From contig JAAXVR010000013.1 of the NCBI GenBank assembly GCA_013335405.1, forward strand, positions 1-63,943: a stretch of 63,943 bases of DNA, in the 5' to 3' direction. The position numbers and the translations under genes are program-made. Shown one piece after another: positions 48,203-58,051 of the stretch (position 1 is its first letter; every line of letters begins with the position of its first letter). The notes beneath the pieces were generated by a model. The model was not told the DNA's origin. It made no database searches and was given only the letters and a program-made list of their open reading frames with translations. Origin of the DNA: Chlorobiaceae bacterium. GTDB taxonomy: Bacteria; Bacteroidota; Chlorobiia; Chlorobiales; Chlorobiaceae.

Positions 48203-51200
48203 ATGTCACCCAACGAAAATCAACTGATTGAAGACCGTATACGGCTGGAGCATACCCTGCTGGAAAAACGCAGGAAAAATTCTGCGTCAAGCACGATTCC
48301 CCGGCGTAACGGTTCAGGGCCATGCGAACCATCGTTTGCCCAGGCACGGCTCTGGATGGTCGAACGTATCATGCCTGTCCCCGGTAACTACAACATTTCG
48401 AGTGTTTTCAGGATTCACGGTACACTCGATTTAGAGGCTCTGCAATCAACGCTGGAAGCAATTATAGAAAGGCACGAAGTTCTGCGGACCCGGCTATCAC
48501 TGCATGGAGGAACACTCATGCAGTCTGTCATGCCGGCTCAGCCATTTGTCATGCACAAAATCGATACAAGAGAAAATCCTGCCATGGTGCGGCAGAAAAT
48601 ACTCGACAATTTTATCGATACGCTCTGCAGAGCCCCTTTCGATCTCTCAAAGGATTGCATGCTGAGGGCTGGACTGGCTATAATCGAAGACAAAGAATTC
48701 ATCTTTGCCATCAGCATCCACCATACTGCAGCTGATGCATGGTCGATGCCTGTGCTCTACCGTGAGATTGCAATCCTCTATGAATCATCAGGAAAAAACC
48801 CGCAGGGAGTTCTTCCTCCGCTTCCTCTTCAGTATGCTGACTATGCCCTCTGGCAGAGAGAGCAGCTGACCGGAAAAAAGCTGAAAGAGCTGCTCCAGTT
48901 CTGGAAAACAAACCTTGATGGATTGACCCCGCTTGACCTTCCGTTCTTACGGCCTCGTCCGGCCACTCCCCTCCACCGAGGAGATATCGAACGTTTCACG
49001 CTTTCCTCCCTGAAGCTTGAGCTGCTCAAATCACTTGCACGAAAACACGGCATCTCGCTCTATGTGCTGCTGCTTGCCGTTTTCCAGCTGCTCCTTTCGC
49101 GTTACAGCGGACAGGATGATATCTCTGTGGGAACCCCTGTAACAGGACGAATCAGAAGCGATCTTGAAGCTCTCATAGGATTTTTCGTCAACACCCTTGT
49201 CATAAGAAGTGATCTTGGAGGAAACCCAAGCCTTCGAACGCTTTTTGAAAGAGTGCGTGATTCAGTGCTGGATGGCTTTAACTGCATGGAACTGCCTTTC
49301 GAACTACTTGTCGAAGAGATGAACCCGAGACGGGACACAAGCCTCAATCCTTTATTCCAGGTGATGTTCACGTATTACACGACGCCCGAACATATTTTCA
49401 GTCTTCCCGGACTGGAGGTCGAGGAAATGCCGTTACCCGTAAAAACGGTAAAATTCGATCTGACTGCATCATTTGCGGAAACCGGCGACGATATGCAGTG
49501 TTCTTTCACATACGATACCGATCTTTTCGAGAGGGGATTTATCAGGCGTATGACAGGCCATTTCAAGACTCTGCTGGATGCAATCCTTGTCCATGACCCT
49601 GAAACACCCGCCAGAATACTTCCCATGCTCACTGGCAATGAACTGGAACTGCTCACCGTTACCTGGAACAGAACAGGCTCGAACTATCCCCGTCACCTCT
49701 GTATCCACCAGCTCTTCGAAGCAGTGGCTGCGCAGGGCCCGAATGAGATCGCCCTCATTTTCGAAGACATGAACCTTTCTTACGGTGAACTGAATGCGAG
49801 AGCAAACCGGCTCGCCCGGCACCTGAATGCACTCGGAGCAACTCCGGGTTCCCCTGTAGGAATAAGCCTGCCCCGCTCTATCGATATGGTGACAGGAATT
49901 CTTGCCATTCTCAAAACAGGAGGAACCTATGTTCCCCTCGACCCTGAACTTCCGCCCTCACGGCTTGCGTTCATGCTCGAAGACACAGGTGCAGCATTCG
50001 TCATTACCAGGCATGCAGAGCAAAAGAAATTTGATGCAGCACAGGTGCGGATGATCTGCATCGATACCGACAAGCCGGAAATCAGCAACGCTCCCGCCGG
50101 AAATTTTTCTTCTGAAAGTGCCGACCCTGAAGCTTCCGCCTACATCATGTATACATCGGGATCCACCGGTCAGCCCAAAGGGGTTGCCATATCGCACCGC
50201 AATATCGCCCGGCTTGTTTTCGGTACGGACTATATCAGCTTCGGCAAAGATCAGACCTTCCTTCTGCTTGCCCCGCCTTTTTTCGATGCATCGACTTTTG
50301 AACTGTGGGGAGCTTTGCTTCATGGTGCCCGATGCATTATCTATCCCGGCAGGGTGCCTGCTGCCGAAGATCTGGAAAACGTTATCAACCGTTATGGTGT
50401 AAACACCCTTTGGCTGACTTCAGCGCTCTTCAATACGGTCATCGACCAGAAACCTCAAGCCCTGCGGGGTTTACGGCAATTGATAACCGGTGGAGAAGCG
50501 TTATCGGCAACCCACGTACGGCGAGCCCTCGACACATTGCCTGACACCATGCTTGTCAACGGATACGGTCCCACCGAAAGCACAACCTTTGCATGCTGCT
50601 ACAGAATTCCCCGGTCGTTTCCGCCACAAAGTCCTTCAGTCCCTATAGGACGGCCCATTGCCAACACCAGGGTTTATGTTCTCGATCCCTCTCTGCAGCC
50701 GGTACCGATTGGCGTGCCCGGTGAATTGTATATCGGAGGGGACGGGCTGGCGGCAGGATACCTGCATCTCGAGGAACTGACCAGAGAGCGTTTCCTGCCC
50801 GATCCGTTCAATCCCGCCGAAAATGCACGGATCTACCGGACAGGCGACCGTGTAAGATATCTGTCTGACGGGAACATTGAGTTTCTCGGTCGCCTGGATA
50901 ATCAGATCAAACTGCGCGGTTACCGTATCGAACTCGAAGAAATAGAGGCGCATCTCCTGAAACAGTCTGAGGTAAAACAGGCCGTTGTGGTCATGCGTGA
51001 AGACAGCCCAGGACAGCCGCAGCTTGTGGCTTATGCGGTAACGGAAAGAAAAGACCTTGATGCAGGCAGACTGCATGACGCGCTTAAAAAAGATCTTCCG
51101 GTGTACATGCTTCCATCGGCCTATGTGCTGCTCGAATCTTTGCCGTTGACACAGAACGGCAAACTGGATCGAAAATCGCTGCCAGCTCCCGAGGATGCAT

Positions 51201-52198
51201 CAGGTAACAATGGAAGCCCCCTGAAACCAAGAAATCCAATCGAACAACAATTGTTCGATATCTGGAAGCTTCTGCTGAACAGAAGCTCTTTCGGCGTACG
51301 TGACAATTTCTTCGATGCGGGGGGGCATTCGCTGCTCGCTGTTCAGATGATCGACCAGATCGAAAAAATATTCAACTGCAGAATTCCCCTCGACACGCTC
51401 TGGCTCTCATCTGGAACCATAGAATCGCTTGCAGAAGTCCTGAACGGGCAATACCGCTTCTGTATCAATCCTGAGCTTGTAGAGATGAAAAAAGGATCAG
51501 GCCTCCCCCTGTTCCTTGTCCATGTCATCGGCGGTCACCTTCTCGATTACTTTGATCTTGTCCGCTCTCTCGATCCCGATCAATCCGTCTATGGCCTGCA
51601 GGCACGTGGTGTGTTCGGAGCCGGGAGACCCGACAGGAACATGAAGGTGATAGCCGCCCGCTGCATCGAAGCAATGAAAATCGCCCAGCCACAAGGGCCA
51701 TACCTGATTGCCGGGTTCTCCAGCGGAGGAGTAATCGCCTACGAAATGACGCAGCAGCTCCGACGCCAGGGTGAAAGGATCGCTCTGCTGGCAATGATTG
51801 ACACGAATTATCCATGGGCTTACCGGACAACCGTCCTGAAAAAAGCATTAAGGGATCTTTCGCAGGGACATACGTCTCTTATCAGGAACCTGCTCTACTC
51901 GGTTTTTTTCAGGCTGTTCAGGCTTGAACATCTTCCTGTCTTTCCTATCCGTGGAGCTCACAGAATGGCGAATATGAATTATCGCCCTAACCATTCGTCT
52001 CAGCCGGTCTGTTTCTTCATTGCACAAGATCCTTCTGATCCCGCAAAGCATGACCTCCTTGGCTGGGAAAACACCATCAGAGGTCCATTGCAGGTATACC
52101 ACATCTCAACGTATCACCATCTCATCCTCAAGCCTCCCGCTGTTGCCGAGGTTGCGGAAAAACTGAATCAATGCATTGAAATGGCCTCTAATCCATAA
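48203..52198 (+). CDS. Nonribosomal peptide synthetase 3, valine module with thioesterase (C-A-PCP-TE)
   Basis: This 1,331-residue terminal module has a condensation domain with HHTAADAWS (residues 173-181; the usual Gly after Asp is Ala) and a C-lobe not shared with the other modules. The adenylation domain has YTSGSTGQPKGVAISH, FFDASTFELWG, NGYGPTEST and NGKLDRKSL; its specificity residues read D-A-F-W-I-G-G-T-F-K, the standard valine code. The carrier Ser is near 1043. The type I thioesterase has GFSSGG (Ser near 1173) and a late His in YHHLIL (near 1305) and would release or cyclise the peptide. ATG 48203 has AAAGG about 10 nt upstream; the longer TTG frame (48107) overlaps synthetase 2. 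Confidence 0.95.
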   Translation: MSPNENQLIEDRIRLEHTLLEKRRKNSASSTIPRRNGSGPCEPSFAQARLWMVERIMPVPGNYNISSVFRIHGTLDLEALQSTLEAIIERHEVLRTRLSLHGGTLMQSVMPAQPFVMHKIDTRENPAMVRQKILDNFIDTLCRAPFDLSKDCMLRAGLAIIEDKEFIFAISIHHTAADAWSMPVLYREIAILYESSGKNPQGVLPPLPLQYADYALWQREQLTGKKLKELLQFWKTNLDGLTPLDLPFLRPRPATPLHRGDIERFTLSSLKLELLKSLARKHGISLYVLLLAVFQLLLSRYSGQDDISVGTPVTGRIRSDLEALIGFFVNTLVIRSDLGGNPSLRTLFERVRDSVLDGFNCMELPFELLVEEMNPRRDTSLNPLFQVMFTYYTTPEHIFSLPGLEVEEMPLPVKTVKFDLTASFAETGDDMQCSFTYDTDLFERGFIRRMTGHFKTLLDAILVHDPETPARILPMLTGNELELLTVTWNRTGSNYPRHLCIHQLFEAVAAQGPNEIALIFEDMNLSYGELNARANRLARHLNALGATPGSPVGISLPRSIDMVTGILAILKTGGTYVPLDPELPPSRLAFMLEDTGAAFVITRHAEQKKFDAAQVRMICIDTDKPEISNAPAGNFSSESADPEASAYIMYTSGSTGQPKGVAISHRNIARLVFGTDYISFGKDQTFLLLAPPFFDASTFELWGALLHGARCIIYPGRVPAAEDLENVINRYGVNTLWLTSALFNTVIDQKPQALRGLRQLITGGEALSATHVRRALDTLPDTMLVNGYGPTESTTFACCYRIPRSFPPQSPSVPIGRPIANTRVYVLDPSLQPVPIGVPGELYIGGDGLAAGYLHLEELTRERFLPDPFNPAENARIYRTGDRVRYLSDGNIEFLGRLDNQIKLRGYRIELEEIEAHLLKQSEVKQAVVVMREDSPGQPQLVAYAVTERKDLDAGRLHDALKKDLPVYMLPSAYVLLESLPLTQNGKLDRKSLPAPEDASGNNGSPLKPRNPIEQQLFDIWKLLLNRSSFGVRDNFFDAGGHSLLAVQMIDQIEKIFNCRIPLDTLWLSSGTIESLAEVLNGQYRFCINPELVEMKKGSGLPLFLVHVIGGHLLDYFDLVRSLDPDQSVYGLQARGVFGAGRPDRNMKVIAARCIEAMKIAQPQGPYLIAGFSSGGVIAYEMTQQLRRQGERIALLAMIDTNYPWAYRTTVLKKALRDLSQGHTSLIRNLLYSVFFRLFRLEHLPVFPIRGAHRMANMNYRPNHSSQPVCFFIAQDPSDPAKHDLLGWENTIRGPLQVYHISTYHHLILKPPAVAEVAEKLNQCIEMASNP

Positions 52199-52214
52199 CG
52201 TTTATCCGTACTAT

Positions 52215-52931
52215 ATGATGCATTTTCCATCGATCGAGTGCGGTGAAACCCATGTATGGACAATCGATCTCAGCAAATTCGCACTGAAAGGTATAGATCA
52301 TGAAACCCTGCTCTCCGGTGACGAAATCGTCCGGGCAAACCGTTTCAGGATCCCGGAGTTACGGAACAGGTTCGTCAATTCACGGGCAGCACTGCGGCTT
52401 TTACTGGCCGATTACCTTAACAGCGATGCCCGTGCCTTCCGATTTACATACGGGCGGTATGGGAAACCCAGTCTTCCTGGAACACCAGAACTGAGGTTCA
52501 ATCTTTCCCATGCCGATAAGATGATGATGGCAGCTTTCGCACTGCATCGGGAAGTCGGGATCGATATCGTTCGGAAGGTTGATCCGGCAGACAAGGAAGG
52601 GATTGCCCGGATAGTTTTTTCCGCAACTGAACAGATTGCTTTTTCAGCAGTACCGGTTCAGGGACGGAGTGAAGCTTTTTTGAGTATATGGACACGAAAG
52701 GAAGCATATATCAAGGCAACAGGAGGAAGTATCGCCCTGCATGCAGGTTCTTTTTCCGTTTCGGTACACCCCTATGAAGGAAAAGGAGAAGTTATCGGCA
52801 ATGGGCCGGACAAAATACGTCTGTGTGACATCGATGCCCCGATTGGCTTTTTCGCATCACTTGCCGCTTCCGGTACCAATTGGACTGTTATGGCTTTCAC
52901 GAACGGTGAGAAGCTTATCCGCGATCGGTAA
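52215..52931 (+). CDS. Sfp-type 4'-phosphopantetheinyl transferase
   Basis: This 238-residue enzyme transfers phosphopantetheine from CoA to carrier-domain serines. The motifs are ELRFNLSHADKMMMAAF, the magnesium site EVGIDIVRK, and FLSIWTRKEAYIKATGG (WxxKEAxxK). It has the two-lobe size of Sfp, not the small AcpS. It starts 16 bp after synthetase 3 and is probably translated from the same mRNA, activating all three modules. ATG 52215 is chosen over a TTG inside the synthetase gene; ATG 52218 follows directly. Confidence 0.93.
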   Translation: MMHFPSIECGETHVWTIDLSKFALKGIDHETLLSGDEIVRANRFRIPELRNRFVNSRAALRLLLADYLNSDARAFRFTYGRYGKPSLPGTPELRFNLSHADKMMMAAFALHREVGIDIVRKVDPADKEGIARIVFSATEQIAFSAVPVQGRSEAFLSIWTRKEAYIKATGGSIALHAGSFSVSVHPYEGKGEVIGNGPDKIRLCDIDAPIGFFASLAASGTNWTVMAFTNGEKLIRDR

Positions 52932-52990
52932 CGGCCCGACTTCCACGCAAACCTTTTGCCTTACCCGGCCTCAGGTAAAACAATCGCATC

Positions 52991-53467
52991 CTATTTCTCG
53001 GCGAGCAGCAGAGCTACCTGTGTTCTCAGTTTTTTTGAAGGGATTTCGGAAGGGTCGTCGAGATAGACTTCATAAGAAACTCCATTCGGCTTAAGCCTGT
53101 TTTCAGCAACGCATTTCATAAGAAACTCGTAGGCCGATTCGAGGTCGCTGTATGGACCGGTATAAACCGTAATCAGCGCTTTTCCGGAAGGTGTCCAGGT
53201 TGCCTTGATGGAGCCTGAACCTTCAACCGGTTCTTTGACGGGAAAACCGAACTCCACCTCGAGGTCGTCTCCATCCATCTGATAATAAAGTGCAAACGGA
53301 GGCCCTGAAGGTTGCTTCTCCTTTTCATGCAGCAATCGTGCTATCGATTCATATCCGCTTTCAAACAGCGAAGCGATACCGTTCACCCTCGTGCGGGTTC
53401 TGATGGCAAGCGCAGGACGGGGCGAAAGCTTCCTGATTTCCGGGAATAATGACTGTTGAAGATCCAT
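52991..53467 (-). CDS. GyrI-like small-molecule-binding domain protein
   Basis: This 158-residue protein contains the GyrI/AraC effector-binding fold pattern: RPALAIRTRTRVNGIASLF, MDGDDLEVEFGFPVKEPVEG, ALITVYTGPYSDLESAYEFL and YEVYLDDPSEIP. Such domains bind hydrophobic ligands. It has no DNA-binding domain, so it is a stand-alone binder. GGAGA lies 5 nt before ATG 53467; a longer frame would run into the tRNA-Pro gene and is rejected. It converges on the phosphopantetheinyl transferase gene. Confidence 0.8.
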   Translation of the reverse strand: MDLQQSLFPEIRKLSPRPALAIRTRTRVNGIASLFESGYESIARLLHEKEKQPSGPPFALYYQMDGDDLEVEFGFPVKEPVEGSGSIKATWTPSGKALITVYTGPYSDLESAYEFLMKCVAENRLKPNGVSYEVYLDDPSEIPSKKLRTQVALLLAEK

Positions 53468-53530
53468 GGGGTTCTCCGGTTTCAGGCTGAAGCGAAAGAG
53501 AAGGATCGAATACTGCAAGTGAGCTGTACG

Positions 53531-53604
53531 TCGGCGTAGCGGGATTCGAACCCACGACCCCTTCCACCCCAAGGAAGTGCGCTACCAGGCTGCGCTATAC
53601 GCCG
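53531..53604 (-). tRNA. tRNA-Pro (anticodon GGG)
   Basis: On the minus strand, CGGCGTA pairs with TACGCCG. The anticodon stem CTTCC/GGAAG encloses TTGGGGT, giving GGG. The T-arm contains GGGTTCGAATCCC. Discriminator A is at 53531; CCA is not encoded. Confidence 0.95.
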
Positions 53605-53929
53605 AAAGACCGACAAGGGTACTGATTATAATAAAAATCGGGAATTAAAATAACTTATTTCAGCAGGTTTTCCAGGTCATCATCGTTCCGGAGTGCGTTT
53701 TCGATACCGCTCATGCTGAGCATGCAATGAAACTTATCAACATCACTTCCTTAATACTTCATGCAACCGCAAAGCCCCAGAAACAAAGGGCCAAGAAAAG
53801 AGACTGCCAGCTAATGCATTAATATTAAATACTTTAAGCTATATCCAACATGAAAGCGCCAACCCGTTTCAAGGGAACAGCGGTATAGTCAACGACAAGT
53901 CAACAAGTTATCCACATTTTGCAAACAAT
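53605..53929. other. AT-rich gap with one DnaA-box sequence and a small coding remnant
   Basis: TTATCCACA at 53908-53916 is a perfect DnaA-box consensus, near a very AT-rich stretch (about 53810-53860). A single box is weak evidence of anything. On the minus strand about 53657-53725 reads MLSMSGIENALRNDDDLENL and then stops, which could be the last part of a lost gene; upstream the frame is closed by a stop. Confidence 0.4.
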
Positions 53930-54601
53930 TCAGGCGGCATCACGCTTTCGGAAAAAATGCCCGAGGTAACCCGCGACAGGCGGCAGGAGCGAAACGGCGA
54001 TGATGCCGAGAAATATCAGCTTCCGGTTCTCCTGTACGAAGGGAAAATGTCCGAAATAATAGCCGCTGTAGCAGAAAAGGCTTACCCAGAGCAAGGCTCC
54101 CCCGACGCTGAAAAACAGGAACTTCCGGTATGGCATGGTGCCGATACCGGCCACGAAAGGAGAAAATGTCCTGACAATCGGGACAAATCTTGCAAGGACG
54201 ACGGTAACCCCTCCATATTTTTCGTAAAACGCATGGGTCATGGCAAGGTGTTCCGGATTGAAGAAACGTGATTTCTGAAAATGGAACACTTTCGGTCCGA
54301 TACTCCTTCCGATGAAAAAATTGAGGTTGTCGCCGATAAAAGCCGCAGAACAGAAGACAAGGACAAGAATATGCGGGTCGAGAGACGATCCCTGCAGGGA
54401 GGCAAGTGTTCCGGCGGCAAAGAGAAGTGAATCCCCGGGCAGAAAAGGAGTCACGACAAGGCCGGTCTCACAGAACACGATGAGAAACAGGATTCCATAT
54501 ATCCAGCTCCCGTACTGAGCCATGAGGGAGACAAGATGGGTATCGATATGAACGATAAAATCCGCGATGAACGATGTGAGCCCGGAAAGTGAATGATCCA
54601 T
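53930..54601 (-). CDS. DedA-family membrane protein
   Basis: This 223-residue polytopic protein has ETGLVVTPFLPGDSLLFAAG and, after the middle loop, LARFVPIVRTFSPFVAGIGT, the two conserved DedA segments with their acidic and arginine residues. About five hydrophobic segments are present. DedA proteins are needed for membrane homeostasis and undecaprenyl-phosphate recycling in several bacteria. No operon partner: it is followed by the gap next to tRNA-Pro. Confidence 0.9.
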   Translation of the reverse strand: MDHSLSGLTSFIADFIVHIDTHLVSLMAQYGSWIYGILFLIVFCETGLVVTPFLPGDSLLFAAGTLASLQGSSLDPHILVLVFCSAAFIGDNLNFFIGRSIGPKVFHFQKSRFFNPEHLAMTHAFYEKYGGVTVVLARFVPIVRTFSPFVAGIGTMPYRKFLFFSVGGALLWVSLFCYSGYYFGHFPFVQENRKLIFLGIIAVSLLPPVAGYLGHFFRKRDAA

Positions 54602-54783
54602 TGTCGGAAGCTGACGATTAAATATTGGAAAGGAAGACCGGCAAGGATTGCCCTTCAGGGGTCATATCTGTGTAAAACTTCAACCTTGCGGGAAACCAGG
54701 GCCTTCATGACGACAGGCTGAAAATATTACTATAGTTCCATATATTAGTTTTTTTAGCGGAGAGAAAAAACACGATTCAGACT

Positions 54784-55671
54784 ATGAGCTTTCTTGCGTC
54801 AAACCGTTGCCGCCTCTACTACGAGGATACTGCGGAAACCGACCCGTCCGGCATGCAGAAACCTGCCATACTTTTCGTCAATGGCTGGGCGATTTCAAGT
54901 CGCTACTGGAAGCCCCTTGTCGATAAGCTTTCTGCGCATTTCCGTTGTGTAACCTATGACCAGAGCGGTACCGGCAGGACCATCATCAAAGGATTCAATC
55001 CGACCTTCACCATTGAAGGTTTTGCCGACGAAGCCGCCCAGCTCATCGAACATCTCGGGCTTGACAGGTCGAGGAACCTGCACATCGTCGGTCACTCGAT
55101 GGGAGGAATGGTCGCTACGGAGCTCTGCCTGCGCTACAGGAAGGCGCTGCTTTCTGCTGCGATCGTGGCATGCGGAATTTTCGAGGAAACGGCGCTCACA
55201 TCGCTCGGCCTTTTTTTCCTGGGAGGACTGATTGATTTTTCCATGAATTTCAGGAGCATCTTCGAGGTCGAACCGCTCAAGACCATGTTCATCAAACGCG
55301 CGGCGACAAAGGAGATTCCGAAGGAATACCACGATATCATCGTCGAGGATTTCACCCGCTCTGACAAGGAAGCGACAAACGCCGTCGGCCATTTTTCAAT
55401 TGATGTCGAAGCTTTGAGAACCTATACCCGACACGTCATTGCCATCGAATCTCCCGTGCTCTGCTGCGTCGGCATGGCAGACCATACCATTCCGCCAGAA
55501 GGGACCGTTACGCTCTATGAGCGCAGGCTGGCCGAGTCGCCTGCCCCGACAAGGCTGGCCAAGTTCATGGACCTCGGTCACCTGCCCATGCTTGAGGCGA
55601 CCGACCGGTTCGCTGCAGAACTGAAGAAACATTTTGAATTTGCCGAACAATTTTATAAACAGGCTACCTGA
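54784..55671 (+). CDS. Alpha/beta hydrolase
   Basis: This 295-residue protein has the fold signature ILFVNGWAISSRYWKPLVDK (oxyanion region), TYDQSGTGRT, the nucleophile elbow IVGHSMGGMVATEL with Ser near 105, an acidic residue in CCVGMADHTIP, and the catalytic His in DLGHLPMLEA. It is a complete catalytic triad of the general esterase/lipase class. The substrate is unknown. It lies 73 bp before the PBP1A gene on the same strand. Confidence 0.85.
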   Translation: MSFLASNRCRLYYEDTAETDPSGMQKPAILFVNGWAISSRYWKPLVDKLSAHFRCVTYDQSGTGRTIIKGFNPTFTIEGFADEAAQLIEHLGLDRSRNLHIVGHSMGGMVATELCLRYRKALLSAAIVACGIFEETALTSLGLFFLGGLIDFSMNFRSIFEVEPLKTMFIKRAATKEIPKEYHDIIVEDFTRSDKEATNAVGHFSIDVEALRTYTRHVIAIESPVLCCVGMADHTIPPEGTVTLYERRLAESPAPTRLAKFMDLGHLPMLEATDRFAAELKKHFEFAEQFYKQAT

Positions 55672-55744
55672 AACCTACCTACGGGAACGGTATAACTGAT
55701 TGGGACGACGTTGCCCCGAAACTTGACACCATGATTGAAACGAT

Positions 55745-58018
55745 ATGACCAAAGATTCCGCGAACAAGCTGCTGACCATGAAAAAACTGCTGTTTTTCTT
55801 CCTGTTCCTTGTCATTACCCTGACAGCGGGACAGGTTTTCGCAAAGAAAACGTTCCTCGGCCTTCCAAGCCTCGAGGAACTCGAAAACCCGAACCCGGAA
55901 CTGGCCTCCCTCGTGTATTCCGAGGACGGGGTACTCCTGCACAAGTATTTCCTGAAAAACAGGACCTTCGTGCCCCTCAAATCCATTCCCATGTCGACAC
56001 GCCATGCACTCATCGCAACCGAGGATGTGACGTTCTACAAGCATTGGGGGGTCGACTTGAGAAGACTTGCTCTCGTCATGGGTGAAAATATCATCAAGGG
56101 CAGATCAAGATGGTATGGTGCGAGCACCATCACCCAGCAGCTCGCGAAAAATCTCTTCCTTACCCAGGAAAGAACCGTAAGCAGAAAAGCGAAGGAGTTC
56201 GTGACGGCAATCGAGCTTGAAAAAACCTATACGAAAGATGAAATCCTCGCACTCTACCTGAATACCGTCTATTTCGGTTCGGGGGCTTACGGCGTTGAAG
56301 CGGCAGCCCAGACCTATTTTGGCAAACAGGCATACCAGCTAACTCTTCCCGAGAGCGCAACGCTTATCGCGACCCTTAAAAACCCGACAGCGTACAATCC
56401 GGCAAAAAATCCCAGCGACGCCCTCGGCAGGAGGAACCTTGTCATTTCCCTGATGGAAAAGGAGCATTTCATTACCTCCGCCCAGGCGGCCCGGGCAAAG
56501 AGAACCCCGCTTGCCCTGAAGTATACTCCGGTCAGCCGCCAGGGACTGGCACCTTACTTCACCGAGTATATCCGCCAGACCATCAAGCCTGTATCGAGAA
56601 TCGGCGATGTCAACCTCAACCGTGACGGTCTTTCCATCCAGACCACCCTCGACAGCAGGATGCAAAAATATGCCCAGCTGGCTGTAGCGGAACATCTGGC
56701 GACACTTCAGGCAGCGTTCGACCGCGACTGGAGATGGACCGAATCACTGAAAAACCAGATGATACGGGAGAGCGACCGTTACAAGGAACTGACCGGAGAC
56801 GGAATTTCGAGCCAGCAGGCGATGGCGAAATTAAAAGCCGACACGGTCTGGCTGAACGGACTTCTGAGGGAAAAAACCCGCATACAGGCGGCAATTGTCG
56901 CCATTGATCCTTCAAACGGCCATGTAAAGGCATGGGTGGGAGGCAACAGTTCGCCTGACGATTACAAATACCAGTTCGACCATGTCTGGCAGGCCAAACG
57001 CCAGCCCGGTTCGACGTTCAAGCCATTCGTCTATACGACGGCCATCGACAAGGGACTGCCTTCAAACTTCCGCGTTCTCGACCAGCCGCTCGCGCTCAAA
57101 AACGGGGACGGCTCTGTCTGGTCGCCGAGAAACTCCGATGGTTCTTCAGGCGGCATGACCACGCTGCGCGATGCGCTGCGCCGCTCCCTGAACCAGGTTA
57201 CCGTAAGGCTTGCCTATGAACAGCTGACCGTGCCGGAGATCATCAGTTACGCCAGGAGAATGGGCATAACCTCCCCGCTCGCGCCAAACCTTTCTCTCGC
57301 GCTTGGCACCTCGGAAGTTTCCCCCCTTGAGCTTGCGGGAGCTTTCGCCACCTTTGCGAATAACGGCATCTGGAACGAACCTGTTTCGATCCTGAAGGTT
57401 ACGGACAAACATTACCGTCCGATATCAAAGTATGTGCCTAACAGGCATTTCGCGATCGACTCGACAACAAATTTCGTGGTGATCTCGATGCTCAAGGACG
57501 TCATCAGCAGAGGAACCGGCGCATCCCTGCGTTCGACCTACGGATTCAGCTATGAAGCGGCAGGGAAAACAGGAACGACCCAGAACATGAGGGACGCATG
57601 GTTTGCTGGATTCACCCCACAGCTTGTCGCTGTCGTGTGGACAGGCTTCGATGACGAACGCATCAAATTCACTTCGATGTCGTACGGCCAGGGTGCAAAA
57701 GCAGCGCTTCCCATCTGGGCCGGGTTTATGAAACGCTGTTATGCAGATCCCGCGCTCAGGCTGTCGAACAGGTACTTCCATATTCCCGAAACCGTCATAG
57801 CCGTTCCGATTTCCGGCCAGACCAACACTCCTTCCGAGCTTCTCGGCAATGACGTCTACATCGAGTATTTCACTCCGAAAGGCTTTCAGTACTACCAGTC
57901 GCATCCGGGTGGGTTCCCTGGCGGAGCAGGTGACTCTACAGGTCAACCCTTCGATACTCCACCCCCGCCACAAGCCGCATTGCCGGCGGATTACCGCAAC
58001 AGGCATTCGGCTGCCTGA
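55745..58018 (+). CDS. Penicillin-binding protein 1A-type transglycosylase/transpeptidase
   Basis: This 757-residue bifunctional cell-wall enzyme has an N-terminal membrane anchor (about residues 12-32). The glycosyltransferase domain has ATEDVTFYKHWGVDLRRLA (catalytic Glu near 93) and YGASTITQQLAKNLFLTQER. The transpeptidase domain has the SxxK serine near 423 in QPGSTFKPFVYTT, SLN in RRSLNQVTVRL and the KTGT box near 608. A Pro/Gly-rich tail (GGFPGGAGDSTGQPFDTPPP) is disordered. It polymerises and cross-links peptidoglycan. guaA follows after 33 bp. Confidence 0.93.
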   Translation: MTKDSANKLLTMKKLLFFFLFLVITLTAGQVFAKKTFLGLPSLEELENPNPELASLVYSEDGVLLHKYFLKNRTFVPLKSIPMSTRHALIATEDVTFYKHWGVDLRRLALVMGENIIKGRSRWYGASTITQQLAKNLFLTQERTVSRKAKEFVTAIELEKTYTKDEILALYLNTVYFGSGAYGVEAAAQTYFGKQAYQLTLPESATLIATLKNPTAYNPAKNPSDALGRRNLVISLMEKEHFITSAQAARAKRTPLALKYTPVSRQGLAPYFTEYIRQTIKPVSRIGDVNLNRDGLSIQTTLDSRMQKYAQLAVAEHLATLQAAFDRDWRWTESLKNQMIRESDRYKELTGDGISSQQAMAKLKADTVWLNGLLREKTRIQAAIVAIDPSNGHVKAWVGGNSSPDDYKYQFDHVWQAKRQPGSTFKPFVYTTAIDKGLPSNFRVLDQPLALKNGDGSVWSPRNSDGSSGGMTTLRDALRRSLNQVTVRLAYEQLTVPEIISYARRMGITSPLAPNLSLALGTSEVSPLELAGAFATFANNGIWNEPVSILKVTDKHYRPISKYVPNRHFAIDSTTNFVVISMLKDVISRGTGASLRSTYGFSYEAAGKTGTTQNMRDAWFAGFTPQLVAVVWTGFDDERIKFTSMSYGQGAKAALPIWAGFMKRCYADPALRLSNRYFHIPETVIAVPISGQTNTPSELLGNDVYIEYFTPKGFQYYQSHPGGFPGGAGDSTGQPFDTPPPPQAALPADYRNRHSAA

Positions 58019-58051
58019 CGAGGCGTTTTATCAACAGTCAATCATTCATGT

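Noticed and set aside
53468-53572. 35-codon upstream extension of the GyrI-like gene
   Set aside because: It would translate through the tRNA-Pro gene on the same strand; ATG 53467 has a good ribosome site.
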